In this document: positions 25,611 through 35,094 of the stretch, piece by piece | Layout of the letters: each line of letters begins with the position of its first letter | Position numbering within the stretch: the stretch's first letter is position 1 | Assembly (NCBI GenBank): GCA_016719295.1 | Contig: JADKAF010000001.1 | Span: 4,588,001 to 4,652,000, forward strand | From: Planctomycetota bacterium | Lineage (GTDB): Bacteria; Planctomycetota; UBA1135; JADKAF01 | DNA: 64,000 nucleotides | Reading direction: 5' to 3' | Notes under the pieces: model-generated | Databases searched by the model: none | What the model was told of the DNA's origin: nothing | The model's input: the letters and a program-made list of their open reading frames with translations, nothing else | Translations under genes and position numbers: made by a program

Positions 25611-26522
25611 GTTGGTGAGGCCGAGGCGACGTAGCGCCTTCGTGTCCAACTGGCGGCCCTTGCCCGCGCAGTAGCGGTCGACGCGTCCGTAGAAGTCCAT
25701 GATGAGCTTGCGAATAGCACAACTCGGGTCGGACTTTCCGTCACTGCTGTCGTGTCGCCAGCCGATCTCGCGCCTGAGGATGCAGTCCCAGGTCGTGAGA
25801 TCGGTGGCCTCTACATCCTCGGTCAGAGCCGAGTGCGAGGTTCTCTCCCGACAGGGCTTCGTCCCGATGGCGTTCCGGGGACCGCCCCAGTCGAGGCCAG
25901 AGGGCAGCGGACGCATGTCAGCCTCGTACCAGATGCCGTTGGCCTTCACGTAGACCTCGCGGTCAAGAATGCGGCACTCCTCGTATTGGTGACGCTCGCC
26001 ACCGGGCAACGCGCGCCAGCCCTTGGGCTTGGAACCCTCCTTCTTGGGCCACCAGCGACGCCCCCCCGGAGCCTTGCCTCGGAGCAAGAGCCCGGATATC
26101 GGGTGGATAAAGAACTCGTTCCGACGAAGCGGTCGCGAACTCCTGCTCTCGCAGGGCATGGCCTGGTCGTCGAGAACCACATTGCGCTCAACGTACCCCC
26201 AGATGCGCTGCATGATGTGCTGCTGCACCGTGTTCTCGAATCGAACGCGAGCCCGAATCTCCGAGTAAACCTTGTCCCACGGGCGCCCGACGTTCGCCTC
26301 GATGAATCGCTTGAGCGGGGACAGGTAGTCGTTCAGTTCCTTGCAGTTGAAGCCGTACAGACGACCGCGACCCATCGACTCTGCGATGGAGCCGGCATCG
26401 CTACTCTCAGCGTGCTTCAGACTGACGTTGACATCATGCTTGGCCGCCCGACGGTTGCGACGCCGGTCGAACTTGGCACTCTTAACGCCGCGACGCGCGC
26501 GATCGACGAGCACCTTCGCCAT
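25605..26522 (-). CDS. Hypothetical protein, about 305 aa
   Basis: I start it at ATG 26522 with AGG a few bases upstream; ATG 26534 is an alternative. The N-terminus is very basic (RARRGVKSAKFDRRRNRRA). A central LSPLKRFIEANVGRPWDKVYSEIR segment is followed by QQHIMQRIWGYVERNVV, a pattern I have seen in uncharacterised planctomycete proteins. The rest is basic with several conserved-looking Trp and His residues. No catalytic motif. It lies between the integrase region and the transposon complex, and its stop sits in a hairpin. Confidence 0.55.
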   Translation of the reverse strand: MAKVLVDRARRGVKSAKFDRRRNRRAAKHDVNVSLKHAESSDAGSIAESMGRGRLYGFNCKELNDYLSPLKRFIEANVGRPWDKVYSEIRARVRFENTVQQHIMQRIWGYVERNVVLDDQAMPCESRSSRPLRRNEFFIHPISGLLLRGKAPGGRRWWPKKEGSKPKGWRALPGGERHQYEECRILDREVYVKANGIWYEADMRPLPSGLDWGGPRNAIGTKPCRERTSHSALTEDVEATDLTTWDCILRREIGWRHDSSDGKSDPSCAIRKLIMDFYGRVDRYCAGKGRQLDTKALRRLGLTNC

Positions 26523-26744
26523 GTCCTGACGCATGAAAGACTCCGATGACCTCCTCCATGCCGAGTGGGGACCGCGCCCTCGCCACGGGGGCACGGACCT
26601 CGCGCTCTCATGAGCACGGAGGGTAGCTGCAGGTCTGTGAATGCACAGCTGATGTTTGGCATCGGTCAGAACTCCTGCGCTCGGCCACGACTTGTGGCTC
26701 TTAAACCGTGCCAGACGCAGACATCAGGTGGGAAGCGTCTGCGC

Positions 26745-26847
26745 TCTGCTCCCTATCACGACTTCCAGGACTTTTTCATGCGAATGTCCGGCGCCCCAAA
26801 ATCCATGCTGGCTCCGGGGCTTCCTCGGGCCCAAGCCTGACGCCTGA
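26745..26847 (+). repeat. Solo left end of the DDE-transposase element
   Basis: GCTCCCTATCACGACTTCC, then TGTCCGGCGCCCCAAAATCCATGC, resembles the left end preceding the transposase fragment at 47662..47780 (GCTCCCTCTCACGACCTCC and GTCCGGCACCCCAGCATCCATGC). It is cut off at 26847 by IS1380 copy 1. It shows that a related element once stood here. Confidence 0.55.
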
Positions 26848-26852
26848 CTAGT

Positions 26853-28685
26853 CCTAGGACCAGCGCATCGCGCCCAATCAAGGAACTGAGAAACGCTCGA
26901 AACGCCCGCTTCGGGCTCGTACAACGCGGTTGCTGAAATCCAACGCGTACGAGCTGAAGGAGCGTTTCGAGTGACCAGCAATAGATCCCGAGAGCTGCGC
27001 CGCCGCAAGTGCCGAATCGACGATCGCCTCCGAGATCGCGAATGGGAGGGACAGGCGCTGCCGATGTTCACCAGGACTCCCCTGCACTTCGATCTGGCGC
27101 AACGCGATCGCGCCTTGGCGACGGGCGGAATAGGTGTCGTTCACGAGCTTGCGAAGCAGGTCGGCCTCTTCGAGAGCATTGATCGTCGCGTGCACGTGCT
27201 CAAAGCGCACAAGCCCTACCACGAGTCCGATCATGCGCTGAACTTCGCCTACAGCGCGCTGTGTGGTGGGCAGACCATCGAGGATCTCGAGCTGCTCAGA
27301 AAAAACGAGGCCTACCTCGACCTGTTGGGCGCGCAGCGTATCCCCGATCCGACAACGGCCGGCGACTTCTGTCGCCGATTCACGATCGACGCGGTGGCAG
27401 AGCTGCAGGCGGCGATCAACGAGAGCCGCCTGCGCGTGTGGGCACGGCAACCCGAGGCCTTCTTCGCCAAGGCAACGATCGACTTCGACGGTACGTACGT
27501 GGCGACCGATGGCGAGCGCAGAGAGGGCGTCGACATCAACTACAAGGGCGAGTGGAGCTATCATCCGCTCGTCGCGTCGCTCGCCAATACCAGGGAACCG
27601 CTGGAGATCGAGAATCGCCGCGGGAATCGTCCGTCACACGAAGGCGCAGCCGAGATGGCGGATCGGACGATTGCATTGGTCCGCAAGGCCGGCTTCCGCT
27701 CCGTCCTGCTACGTGGTGATACCGCCTTCTCCCAGTCGCAGCATCTGGATCGCTGGCACGAAGATGGGGTCGAGTTCATCTTCGGCTACGCTGCGAATAC
27801 GCCGCTCGTGATGCAGGCCGCGAATCTCCCCAACGCGTCCTGGACGCCCCTGAAGCGGAAGAAGCGAGGATCTGGATCGGAGCTGCAGAGGAGCCCTCGC
27901 GAGAATCATCGCAAAGCCATCGTCGAGGAGCGCGGATACAAGAACCTCCGGCTCGAGCGCGAAGATGTCGCGGAGATGCGCTACCAACCAAGCGCGTGCT
28001 CTCGCGAGTTCCGGATGGTGGTCCTGAAGAAGACGATCGAAGTGCGACGCGGGCAGTTGGAGCTCGAGCCCGAGACGGTGTTCTTCTTCTACATCACGAA
28101 CCGTGATGCGGATTCGCCCAGCGCGGTCGTGCTTCAGGCGAATCAGCGCTGCAACCAGGAGAACCTCCTCGCGCAGCTGAAGGGCGGAGTGCACTCGCTG
28201 CGAGCACCTGTCGATACGCTCGTCGCGAACTGGGCATACATGGTGATGACGGCGATCGCCTGGTCTCTGAAGGCATGGCTCGCACTTGTCTTGCCGACCA
28301 AGGGGCGGTGGAGCGAACGCCGCGAAGAAGAGCGCGACCGAGTCCTGAAGATGGAGTTCCGGACCTTCCTCAACTGGATGATCCGCATTCCTGCACAAGT
28401 GCTTCGAACGGGGAGGCGCACCGTCGTGCGCTTTCTAAGCTGGACGCCACTGCTCGCAGCGCTGCTTCGCGGTTCGGACGCCGTGCGCGCGATGCGCTGC
28501 TGACGACGATAGAGCCGAGGCCTTGCGCGAACGGACTGACGAGCCACGACGGACACGGAGGACGAGACGAAGCGAAGTGGATTGGACGATTCGACCCTGC
28601 CGCCTGGCGGCAGAAGACGAGCTCGTGCCCGCTCTACGCCACACTCACCTGCGGTCGCCCGCGATCCGCATTCGCTTGTTTGAGG
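26853..28685 (+). mobile_element. IS1380-family element, copy 1
   Basis: A 1833-bp copy starting CCTAGGACCAGCGCATCGCG and ending CGCTTGTTTGAGG; the ends form imperfect inverted repeats. On the left it is flanked by ACTAGT (26847..26852) and on the right by TCTAGA (28686..28691), which do not match each other but match the outer flanks of copy 3 crosswise. The transposase reading frame is intact, so this copy is the most likely active one. Confidence 0.9.
26971..28503 (+). CDS. IS1380-family transposase (copy 1, intact)
   Basis: 510 residues from GTG 26971 with AAGGAG upstream. It has a DDE fold: IDFDGTYVATDGERREGVD as the first acidic region, a YKGEWSYHPLVASLANT segment, GNRPSHEGAAEM, then SVLLRGDTAFSQSQ for the second Asp, and NQRCNQENLLAQLKGGVHSL with the catalytic Glu, typical of IS1380 transposases. 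The upstream inverted sequence (AACGCTCGAAACGCCCGC... pairing with GCGTTTCGAG) could fold in the leader. The frames of the other three copies all contain small indels relative to this one. Confidence 0.93.
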   Translation: MTSNRSRELRRRKCRIDDRLRDREWEGQALPMFTRTPLHFDLAQRDRALATGGIGVVHELAKQVGLFESIDRRVHVLKAHKPYHESDHALNFAYSALCGGQTIEDLELLRKNEAYLDLLGAQRIPDPTTAGDFCRRFTIDAVAELQAAINESRLRVWARQPEAFFAKATIDFDGTYVATDGERREGVDINYKGEWSYHPLVASLANTREPLEIENRRGNRPSHEGAAEMADRTIALVRKAGFRSVLLRGDTAFSQSQHLDRWHEDGVEFIFGYAANTPLVMQAANLPNASWTPLKRKKRGSGSELQRSPRENHRKAIVEERGYKNLRLEREDVAEMRYQPSACSREFRMVVLKKTIEVRRGQLELEPETVFFFYITNRDADSPSAVVLQANQRCNQENLLAQLKGGVHSLRAPVDTLVANWAYMVMTAIAWSLKAWLALVLPTKGRWSERREEERDRVLKMEFRTFLNWMIRIPAQVLRTGRRTVVRFLSWTPLLAALLRGSDAVRAMRC

Positions 28686-28690
28686 TCTAG
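28504..28690 (+). other. 3' non-coding end of IS1380 copy 1
   Basis: About 180 bases between the transposase stop and the right terminus, present in all four copies. Contains a GCCGCCTGGCGGC palindrome that may end transcription. Confidence 0.5.
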
Positions 28691-30063
28691 AGGCGCGAAG
28701 CGTCTGCCGCAGAATCTGCCGCGCGAACGCGTGCTTCTCGAGGTTGAACCGGGCGAGCGCAAGTGCGGCTGCTGCGGTCTGGAGATGGTCGCCGTAAGCG
28801 AGGAGACCACCGAGATCCTCGACTACGATCCCGCGCGCTTCCGCATCATCGAGATCGTTCGCCCGAAGTACGCCTGCAAGTCCCACGAGGAGAGCGGCGT
28901 GTGCATGGCTCCGATGCCGGCGCGCCCGATTCCGAAGGGTATGGCCAGCTCCGGGCTCATCGCGCACGTCATCGCCGCGAAGTACGACGATCACTTGCCG
29001 CTCTACCGCCAGTCACGCATCTTCCGCAGCACCGGAGTAGAGCTCGACGAGAACACCCTCGGCGACTGGATCAAGGGGTCAGCGCAGCTCTTGGCCCCCA
29101 TCGCGGATGCGATCCGCTTGGAGCTTCTGAAGAGCCATGTGCTGCATGCGGATGAGACGACGATTCGAGTACTCGCGCCCGGCGAGAACAAGACGAAGTC
29201 GCGCCGCGGTTACCTCTGGGTCTATCACGAGGCCGGCGGGAACACCTTGCTGCGCTATACGCCGGGGCGTGGAGAAGAGGGCCCCGTACGCGAGCTCCGA
29301 GGATTCCACGGTCACTTGATGATCGACGGATACGACGGCTACAACGCCGCAATCCGCCAGGGCGGGATCATTCCTCTGGCATGCTGGGCACATGTGCGTC
29401 GCGGATTCCACGACGCGCGCGGTGACGATCCGGAGATCTGCAAGATCGCCATCGAGGCGATCCGAGAGCTCTATGCGATCGAGCGGAAGGCCACCGAACG
29501 CGGCCTCTCCGCCGAGGAACGCCTGAACCTACGAAGCAAGGAAGCAGCTCCGCTCATCGAGGGCTTCCATGAGTGGTTGCAGTCCGTAGCGGATCGCAAC
29601 CTCCCCGGCGGCGCCGTGTCCCAAGCGATCCACTACGCCCTCAATCGTTGGGACAAGCTGAAGAAGTACCTCCAGGATGGGCGACTGCCGATCGACAACA
29701 ATGCCGCTGAGCGCACGATGAAGCACGTCGCCGTCGGCAGGAAGAACTGGCTCTTCGCTGGAAGCGAGGCCGGAGCCGAGAGAGCCGCCACGCTCTACTC
29801 GCTCGTCCTCACGTGTCGCAGCTTCGGCATCAACGCGCGCGAGTACCTCAAGAGCGCCCTTCAACAGATGGCGGAGGACCCAGCGCGAGCAGCTGAGCTG
29901 ACCCCGCGAGCTTGGAAGGCTCGCACGAGCTCGACCGGCATTCTTCCGTAGGACTGACGCAGCCTGCCCGGCGCTCGAGAGAGGCGCCGGGTGTGGCGCT
30001 CCCACTGACACCCCTCGCAGGCGGGAGCCTGGCGACGGGGGGTGTAGTCCATCGGGGGCTTAC
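28686..30063 (+). mobile_element. IS66-family element, right half
   Basis: The right part of an IS66 element, starting at the TCTAGA duplication next to IS1380 copy 1 and ending with GGGGGCTTAC at 30063, the complement of the left terminus GTAAGC at 47959. The left half is at 47959..49026. Together they give about 2.4 kb, normal for IS66. Confidence 0.85.
28691..29951 (+). pseudogene. tnpC: IS66 TnpC transposase, C-terminal part
   Basis: About 420 residues continuing the N-terminal fragment at 48736..49026. Visible features: a zinc-binding ERKCGCCGLEM region, the first catalytic Asp in LHADETTIRVLA, IDGYDGYNAA with the second Asp, LACWAHVRRGFHDAR, and NNAAERTMKHVAVGRKNW with the Glu, followed by the C-terminal GINAREYLKSALQ region. 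The gene is cut by IS1380 at CTAG and the halves lie 19 kb apart, so this copy cannot make a complete protein. Confidence 0.88.
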
Positions 30064-30610
30064 GAACGCCTGAACCTACGAAGCAAGGAAGCAGCTCCGC
30101 TCATCGAGGGCTTCCATGAGTGGTTGCAGTCCGTAGCGGATCGCAACCTCCCCGGCGGCGCCGTGTCCCAAGCGATCCACTACGCCCTCAATCGTTGGGA
30201 CAAGCTGAAGAAGTACCTCCAGGATGGGCGACTGCCGATCGACAACAATGCCGCTGAGCGCACGATGAAGCACGTCGCCGTCGGCAGGAAGAACTGGCTC
30301 TTCGCTGGAAGCGAGGCCGGAGCCGAGAGAGCCGCCACGCTCTACTCGCTCGTCCTCACGTGTCGCAGCTTCGGCATCAACGCGCGCGAGTACCTCAAGA
30401 GCGCCCTTCAACAGATGGCGGAGGACCCAGCGCGAGCAGCTGAGCTGACCCCGCGAGCTTGGAAGGCTCGCACGAGCTCGACCGGCATTCTTCCGTAGGA
30501 CTGACGCAGCCTGCCCGGCGCTCGAGAGAGGCGCCGGGTGTGGCGCTCCCACTGACACCCCTCGCAGGCGGGAGCCTGGCGACGGGGGGTGTAGTCCATC
30601 GGGGGCTTAC
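29517..30610 (+). repeat. 547-bp tandem duplication of the IS66 right end
   Basis: 29517..30063 is repeated at 30064..30610, covering the last ~145 codons of tnpC plus the terminal inverted repeat. The second copy ends exactly at GGGGGCTTAC and is followed by the 8-bp target duplication GGCGAGCT. The two units look identical over the parts compared, so the event is recent. Confidence 0.85.
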
Positions 30611-31726
30611 GGCGAGCTCAGAGCCGAGGTCGTTCGCCTTCGGCAGCGGATCGGCAAGCTGCTGGCCTTGCTCCGACTTCTGGTCGCGCTAGTCAAGTCC
30701 TTCGGCGCCAGCCTGGAGGGTCAGCGACTCCCGGAGGGCAAGGACAAGGCCCGTCTGCTTCGCGCGGTCGATCAATCGCGACCGTTCGTGCCGATCCGCG
30801 TAGCGTTGCGGGCTGTTGGCTTGTCGGCTTCCCGTTTCGGTGCGTGGCGTCACTCCCGAGCGGCGTGCGAACTCGACGATCGCGGCTCGTGCCCGAAGCT
30901 GTCGCCGCAGAGTCTCACCGTTGGCGAGATTCGCGTGATCCGCGAGATGGCCTGCGCGGAGGAGTTCCGTCACGTGCCCACGGGAACGCTCGCGATGCTC
31001 GCGCAGCGGATGAGCCGCGCCTTCGCATCCGCGCAGACGTGGTATCGCCTGATCCAGCGCAACGGCTGGCGACGTCCGAGGAAGAAGGTTCATCCGTCGA
31101 GACCGCGCCACGGAATCCGTGCCGCCGAGCCGAACGAGCTGTGGCACGTCGACACCACGATCATCCGCCTGCTCGACGGCACCAAGGTCTACCTGCACGC
31201 GATCATCGACAACTTCTCGAGGCGAATCCTGGCGTGGCGCATCAGCGATCACTTCGAGGTCGCGAGCACCGCGATCCTCTTGGGCGAAGCTGCAGCGTCG
31301 AGCATCGGTGCGGGTGAGCCACCGAAGCTCTTCACGGATGGCGGCGTCGAGAATTTCAACGGGAGCGTCGATGCGCTGATCGCATCGGGCCTGATCAAGC
31401 GCGTCCTCGCCCAGACCGATGTCACCTTCTCGAACTCGATGATCGAGGCCTGGTGGCGCGTCCTGAAGCACAACTGGTTGTTCCTGAACAAGCTCGACTC
31501 CATCGCGACCGTGCGCCGCCTCGCAGCGTTCTACATCGAGCAGCACAACTCCGTGATGCCGCACGCCGCGTTCTCGGGGCAGACGCCCGACGAGATGTAC
31601 TTCGGGACCGGATCAGAGGTCAGCGCCAAGCTCGAGGCGGGACGCGAGGAGGCAAGGAAGCGTCGGATGGAATCGAATCGCGCGACAGGCTGCGGAGCTT
31701 GCGCGGAGAAGGAGGCGGCAGCATGA
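30611..31726 (+). pseudogene. DDE integrase-type transposase, C-terminal part
   Basis: About 371 residues of an rve-type transposase (IS3/IS481-like). It begins at the IS66 target duplication; joining it in frame to the fragment at 47780..47958 gives EVGELRAEVVRLRQRIGKLL across the junction. The catalytic core is visible: LWHVDTTIIRLLDG with first Asp, LFTDGGVENFNG with second Asp, and SNSMIEAWWRVLKHNW with Glu. C-terminal end is basic with a Cys pair. The gene is broken by IS66 and then separated by the IS1380 rearrangement. Confidence 0.85.
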
Positions 31727-31959
31727 GCGACGCAGGAGCCGGCCAGGTCGCGGAGATCGATAGAAACGGCGTCTGGCGGGGCGGAGCACGTTCGCCCCTC
31801 CGTCGGGAGAGATCGATTTCGACCTCGTTCCAGCCGCCTCGCAGCCGCGGCGGCGCGGTCGGTCGCCGGCTGGAAGCTGCTTGCCGGATATCCGGGCGTG
31901 AAATGCCAGGAGGTCGTGAGAGAGAGCAGGGCTCGCTGAGCGCGTAGTAATCTCGCGCT

Positions 31960-32690
31960 TCTGGCGCTTTCGACCTCCACGACTGTTCTGTCCGGATGTC
32001 CGGCGCCCCCAGCATCCATGCGGGCATTTGGCACCCGCAGGGGCCGTGAGCCTCGCTCCGCGGGCAGGTGGACTTCTTCAACCGCTGCCCGCCCTACCGC
32101 GGAGCGCGCTTCTCGACGAAGCGAACCAGCCCCCTCAAGCGCGCCTTCAGCTCGATCCCGAACCGCTCGAGCACTTCGAACCGCGCGACAAGCTCGCGGA
32201 GATCAGACGTCGGCGCCGGCACGATCGCCTTCGCACGCGTCCCGACTTTCCTCGGCTCCGCCACGACCACGCCGTTCCGCTTCCCGTAGTTCGCCTTGCA
32301 TCCGCTCCACGCCGTGTACGAGATCCCCAGCTCCTTGGCTGCCTCCGCGTTCGAGATCTCGCCAGCCTGAACGCGCCCGAGCATCGCGACGCGACGGGCG
32401 GTCTCCTGGACGTTCTCGGGACGGCCACGGCGCTTGCCGGTGAGCGACGACACCTGCTTCGCCGCGGGCACCGTCGGCGTCTGCTCGATCTCGCGCAGCC
32501 CTGCGGCGATCCTGGTTCGCGCGGCCAGTAGGTGATCGAGCGCGGTGAGCTCCCGATCGGTTCGCCGCAGAAGGCGAGACAGACGGTGCGGCGCGGTTGG
32601 TTGCCGGCTGGCAGCTGGTTGGCGGACGGCCGGGCGTGGAATGGCGGGAGGGCGGCGGAGAGAGCGGCGCTCGGCGTGACGGAACTCGAC
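31960..32690. mobile_element. Candidate non-autonomous mini-element with HTH gene
   Basis: Its left end (GTCCGGATGTCCGGCGCCCCCAGCATCCATGCGGG near 31990) matches the left end of the DDE-transposase element. Its right end (GGTTGCCGGCTGGCAGCTG... to GGAATGGCGGGAGGG near 32610..32650) matches that element's right end at 31845..31935. Between them lies only the small HTH gene. Ends approximate. It could be a MITE-like derivative mobilised by the transposase. Confidence 0.4.
32094..32471 (-). CDS. Helix-turn-helix protein, 125 aa
   Basis: Starts at GTG 32471, though the frame is open upstream and the N-terminus may be longer. After a basic KRRGRP linker it has ARRVAMLGRVQAGEISNAEA and AKELGISYTAWSGCKANYGK, a helix-turn-helix shared with the gene at 34469. 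The C-terminus holds LERFGIELKARLRGLV, a short helix. It lies inside the mini-element, so it may be its cargo or regulator. Related HTH proteins occur with transposons, but its DNA target is unknown. Confidence 0.6.
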   Translation of the reverse strand: MPAAKQVSSLTGKRRGRPENVQETARRVAMLGRVQAGEISNAEAAKELGISYTAWSGCKANYGKRNGVVVAEPRKVGTRAKAIVPAPTSDLRELVARFEVLERFGIELKARLRGLVRFVEKRAPR

Positions 32691-32732
32691 GCCGAATGTT
32701 TGGATTGGGCTGACGCGGAGCAGAGTTGGGGG

Positions 32733-34358
32733 TCAATGATTGCGCTCGGATGCGATTTGCTGAGCCCGCTTGCTATATGCTTTAGTGTCGCTGTGGTCGG
32801 ACCCCAGAAGCTCCTGGGCTCCGGTCAACGCAATCTTGGCGTGCTCTTCTGCATCGTCCCAGCTCTTGAGCGCGCACAGAACTCCAGCTAGTAGGTAATG
32901 TGCTCGTAGCCTCTCCCGATGAAGGGATGGTAGCCTTTCTCGGCGAATCCTAAGCGCTTCGCGATATTTGATCTCCGCATCACGAAGGCTCCCCATCGCC
33001 TCCAGTAGCACACCCCATCCCTGTAGCACGGTTGCGGTTTCAGCGTGGTCGACGCCGGAGAGTCGCAGACGTAAGCCGTGAAGTGCTTCAAACTCTTCGC
33101 GGGCAGCCTCGAACTCGGTTCGCGCTTCCGCTTCCTTGCCTTGGAGAAGCAACGAAGCCCCGCGCATTCGACGAGTGTCGGCCAAGTTCAATCGCGCGCT
33201 TAGAACATGGTGGTGACCGTTCGACTGATGCACCCTCTCCATGTCGCGAACCAGTGCGCTCAACTCTCGGATGGAATCCTCGAATCGACCTTGGTCTTTG
33301 AGGATGATGGCCATGGTATTGCGACTAGAGAGTGTGTCGGGATGATCCGGCCCAAGAACTCTATCGCGACTATTGATCAGATCCCGCATCAAGCCTTCTG
33401 CCCTCTCAAGCTCGTCACGATCGATAAGGACGCTAATCAGGTTGTGCTGGCTCTTCATCGTTTCAGGATCATCGGCGCCAAGCACCCGCTCGCGAATCGA
33501 AAGAACACAAGTGTGCTCTTGTTCAGCGGCGTCGAGCTTGCCCTGGCGTCGAAGCACGTTTCCGAGCGCGGTTCGGCTGGACAGAGTCTCGCTCGACTCG
33601 GGTGACAAGTGGCGCGAACGTAGATCCACAACTTGCCGCAACAGCCGCTCCGCCGCTTCATAGTCTCCAGTGTCGCGGAGCGCCAAGGCAAGAATGTGAT
33701 TGATCTTGGACCACTCCAAAGGATGCTCACTGATGTCGGACAAGGCCTCGGCTTCAGTTAGGTGGCCGATTGCCGCACCGCTATTGGCATACGCCAACGC
33801 GCTTTCCGCCGCTCGAACGAGAAGCAAGACGACTGTCCGCCTATCCGCAGGTACGCGACGCTTCTCTTCGGCGATCGCCTCGATGAATAGGCGTTCACCC
33901 TCCTGATAGTCTCGAATCGCAAAGGCTGCCTCTGCGCGCTCGCGCACGGGCAATGGCACGCCCCCCGAATTCGTTTGGCCGACTAGCTCGGGGGCACCGA
34001 TGTCTCCTCCTGTGCGCTCGGACGCGACCGAGATGCTGCTGGCCTTCGAATCAGGATCGGACTTCACAGACGGAAAGAAAGCTGGAATAGAAAATCCAAA
34101 TACAGTACACAGTATCGCGATTGCGCTAAGGGTCTTGTTTCCCGATATCAATTCGACAGCGCGCTGCAATTGCCTCAGAAGAGAAGTCTCATGGTAACCG
34201 CACAAATAGTGCCCCTGTGCCGTTCGCATCCTCGCGCGAGCAGGTCGCACCTTCCTGCAGCGTTCTCCGGACTTTTTGATGTGGATGCAGCGATGGCTGG
34301 GTTGCTCAGTAGCGGGTTCGCAACTCGATCTCTGAGGCACGGTCTGATGTCCTATCAC
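32733..34358 (-). CDS. TPR (kinesin-light-chain-like) protein with zinc-like N-terminus
   Basis: 541 residues. The N-terminus has a CIHIKKSGERC...YLCGYH arrangement (residues about 24-58), a possible zinc knuckle, then one transmembrane helix TLSAIAILCTVFGFSIPAFF near residues 76-95. From about 130 on come TPR-type repeats of the kinesin light chain pattern, with LGPDHPDTLSSRNTMAIIL and LGADDPETMKSQHNLISVL as clear units, and others near 380-520. It should be membrane-anchored, with the repeats as a protein-binding scaffold. Partner unknown; the nearest neighbours are HTH genes. Confidence 0.75.
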   Translation of the reverse strand: MIGHQTVPQRSSCEPATEQPSHRCIHIKKSGERCRKVRPARARMRTAQGHYLCGYHETSLLRQLQRAVELISGNKTLSAIAILCTVFGFSIPAFFPSVKSDPDSKASSISVASERTGGDIGAPELVGQTNSGGVPLPVRERAEAAFAIRDYQEGERLFIEAIAEEKRRVPADRRTVVLLLVRAAESALAYANSGAAIGHLTEAEALSDISEHPLEWSKINHILALALRDTGDYEAAERLLRQVVDLRSRHLSPESSETLSSRTALGNVLRRQGKLDAAEQEHTCVLSIRERVLGADDPETMKSQHNLISVLIDRDELERAEGLMRDLINSRDRVLGPDHPDTLSSRNTMAIILKDQGRFEDSIRELSALVRDMERVHQSNGHHHVLSARLNLADTRRMRGASLLLQGKEAEARTEFEAAREEFEALHGLRLRLSGVDHAETATVLQGWGVLLEAMGSLRDAEIKYREALRIRRERLPSLHRERLRAHYLLAGVLCALKSWDDAEEHAKIALTGAQELLGSDHSDTKAYSKRAQQIASERNH

Positions 34359-34468
34359 GTCCAGGATTGTTGCCGAGCGCAGGAGTTGCTTTCTCAGCTA
34401 AGCACCCGACTCCGTGCTTCGGACTCGCCCGAGCATCCCCGCCACCCCGCTCCGCCGCAAGCCCCGAC

Positions 34469-34972
34469 CTATCCCGGAAACCGCGACTCCACCATCTCCC
34501 GCTCCCGCAGCTCCTCTCCGAACCGGTGCAGCCCCTCGAGCTGCCCGACAACGCCAGCGAGGCTGCCGGTCGCCGCTGCTGCGAGCGTCGTGGCCTTGCC
34601 CGCTGGGCGACCTCGGCGAGCCGGCTTCGCCTGCTTCAGGTCGCCCGACTTCCACACGCTCCACGCCTCCAGTTTGATCCCGAGATCTTTCGCCGCCGCG
34701 GCGCTGTTCAGCTCGCCGGCCTGGACGCGCTGGAGCGTCGCGACGCGGCGGGTGGTCTCGGCGGGATCGGCTTTGCGGCCGCGGGTGTTCTTCCTCGTGG
34801 CCTTCTTGGCCACGGGCTTCTTGCCCTGGCCCCTCGCCTGCCGCGCCCGCCACAGACCCCAGACTCCCGGGGTCAGGCCGAGTTCCTTCGCGGCGGCGGA
34901 GTGATCGAGTTCGCCGCGCTCTACGCGGGCGAGCATGGCGAGGCGGCGGTCGGTGTCGGTCGGGGTGGCCAT
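34469..34972 (-). CDS. Protein with two repeated HTH units
   Basis: 167 residues containing two copies of the same motif: DRRLAMLARVERGELDHSAA-AKELGLTPGVW near residues 8-38 and TRRVATLQRVQAGELNSAAA-AKDLGIKLEAW near 70-105. The linker is Lys/Arg-rich. It is a paralogue of the gene at 32094 with the unit duplicated. The ending GLHRFGEELREREMVESRF resembles that gene's C-terminus. Probably a DNA-binding protein spread by transposons here. Confidence 0.6.
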   Translation of the reverse strand: MATPTDTDRRLAMLARVERGELDHSAAAKELGLTPGVWGLWRARQARGQGKKPVAKKATRKNTRGRKADPAETTRRVATLQRVQAGELNSAAAAKDLGIKLEAWSVWKSGDLKQAKPARRGRPAGKATTLAAAATGSLAGVVGQLEGLHRFGEELREREMVESRFPG

Positions 34973-35094
34973 GGTGCTCTTCTCGTGGTGTCTCGGGTCA
35001 GGGTCGGGGGAGGTGGGGGCGGGGTTGCTGAGGATCGGGGAATCGCGTCTGGCAGGTGACGAGCGAGCAGATCTCTCTGAGACAACCCCGAGGA

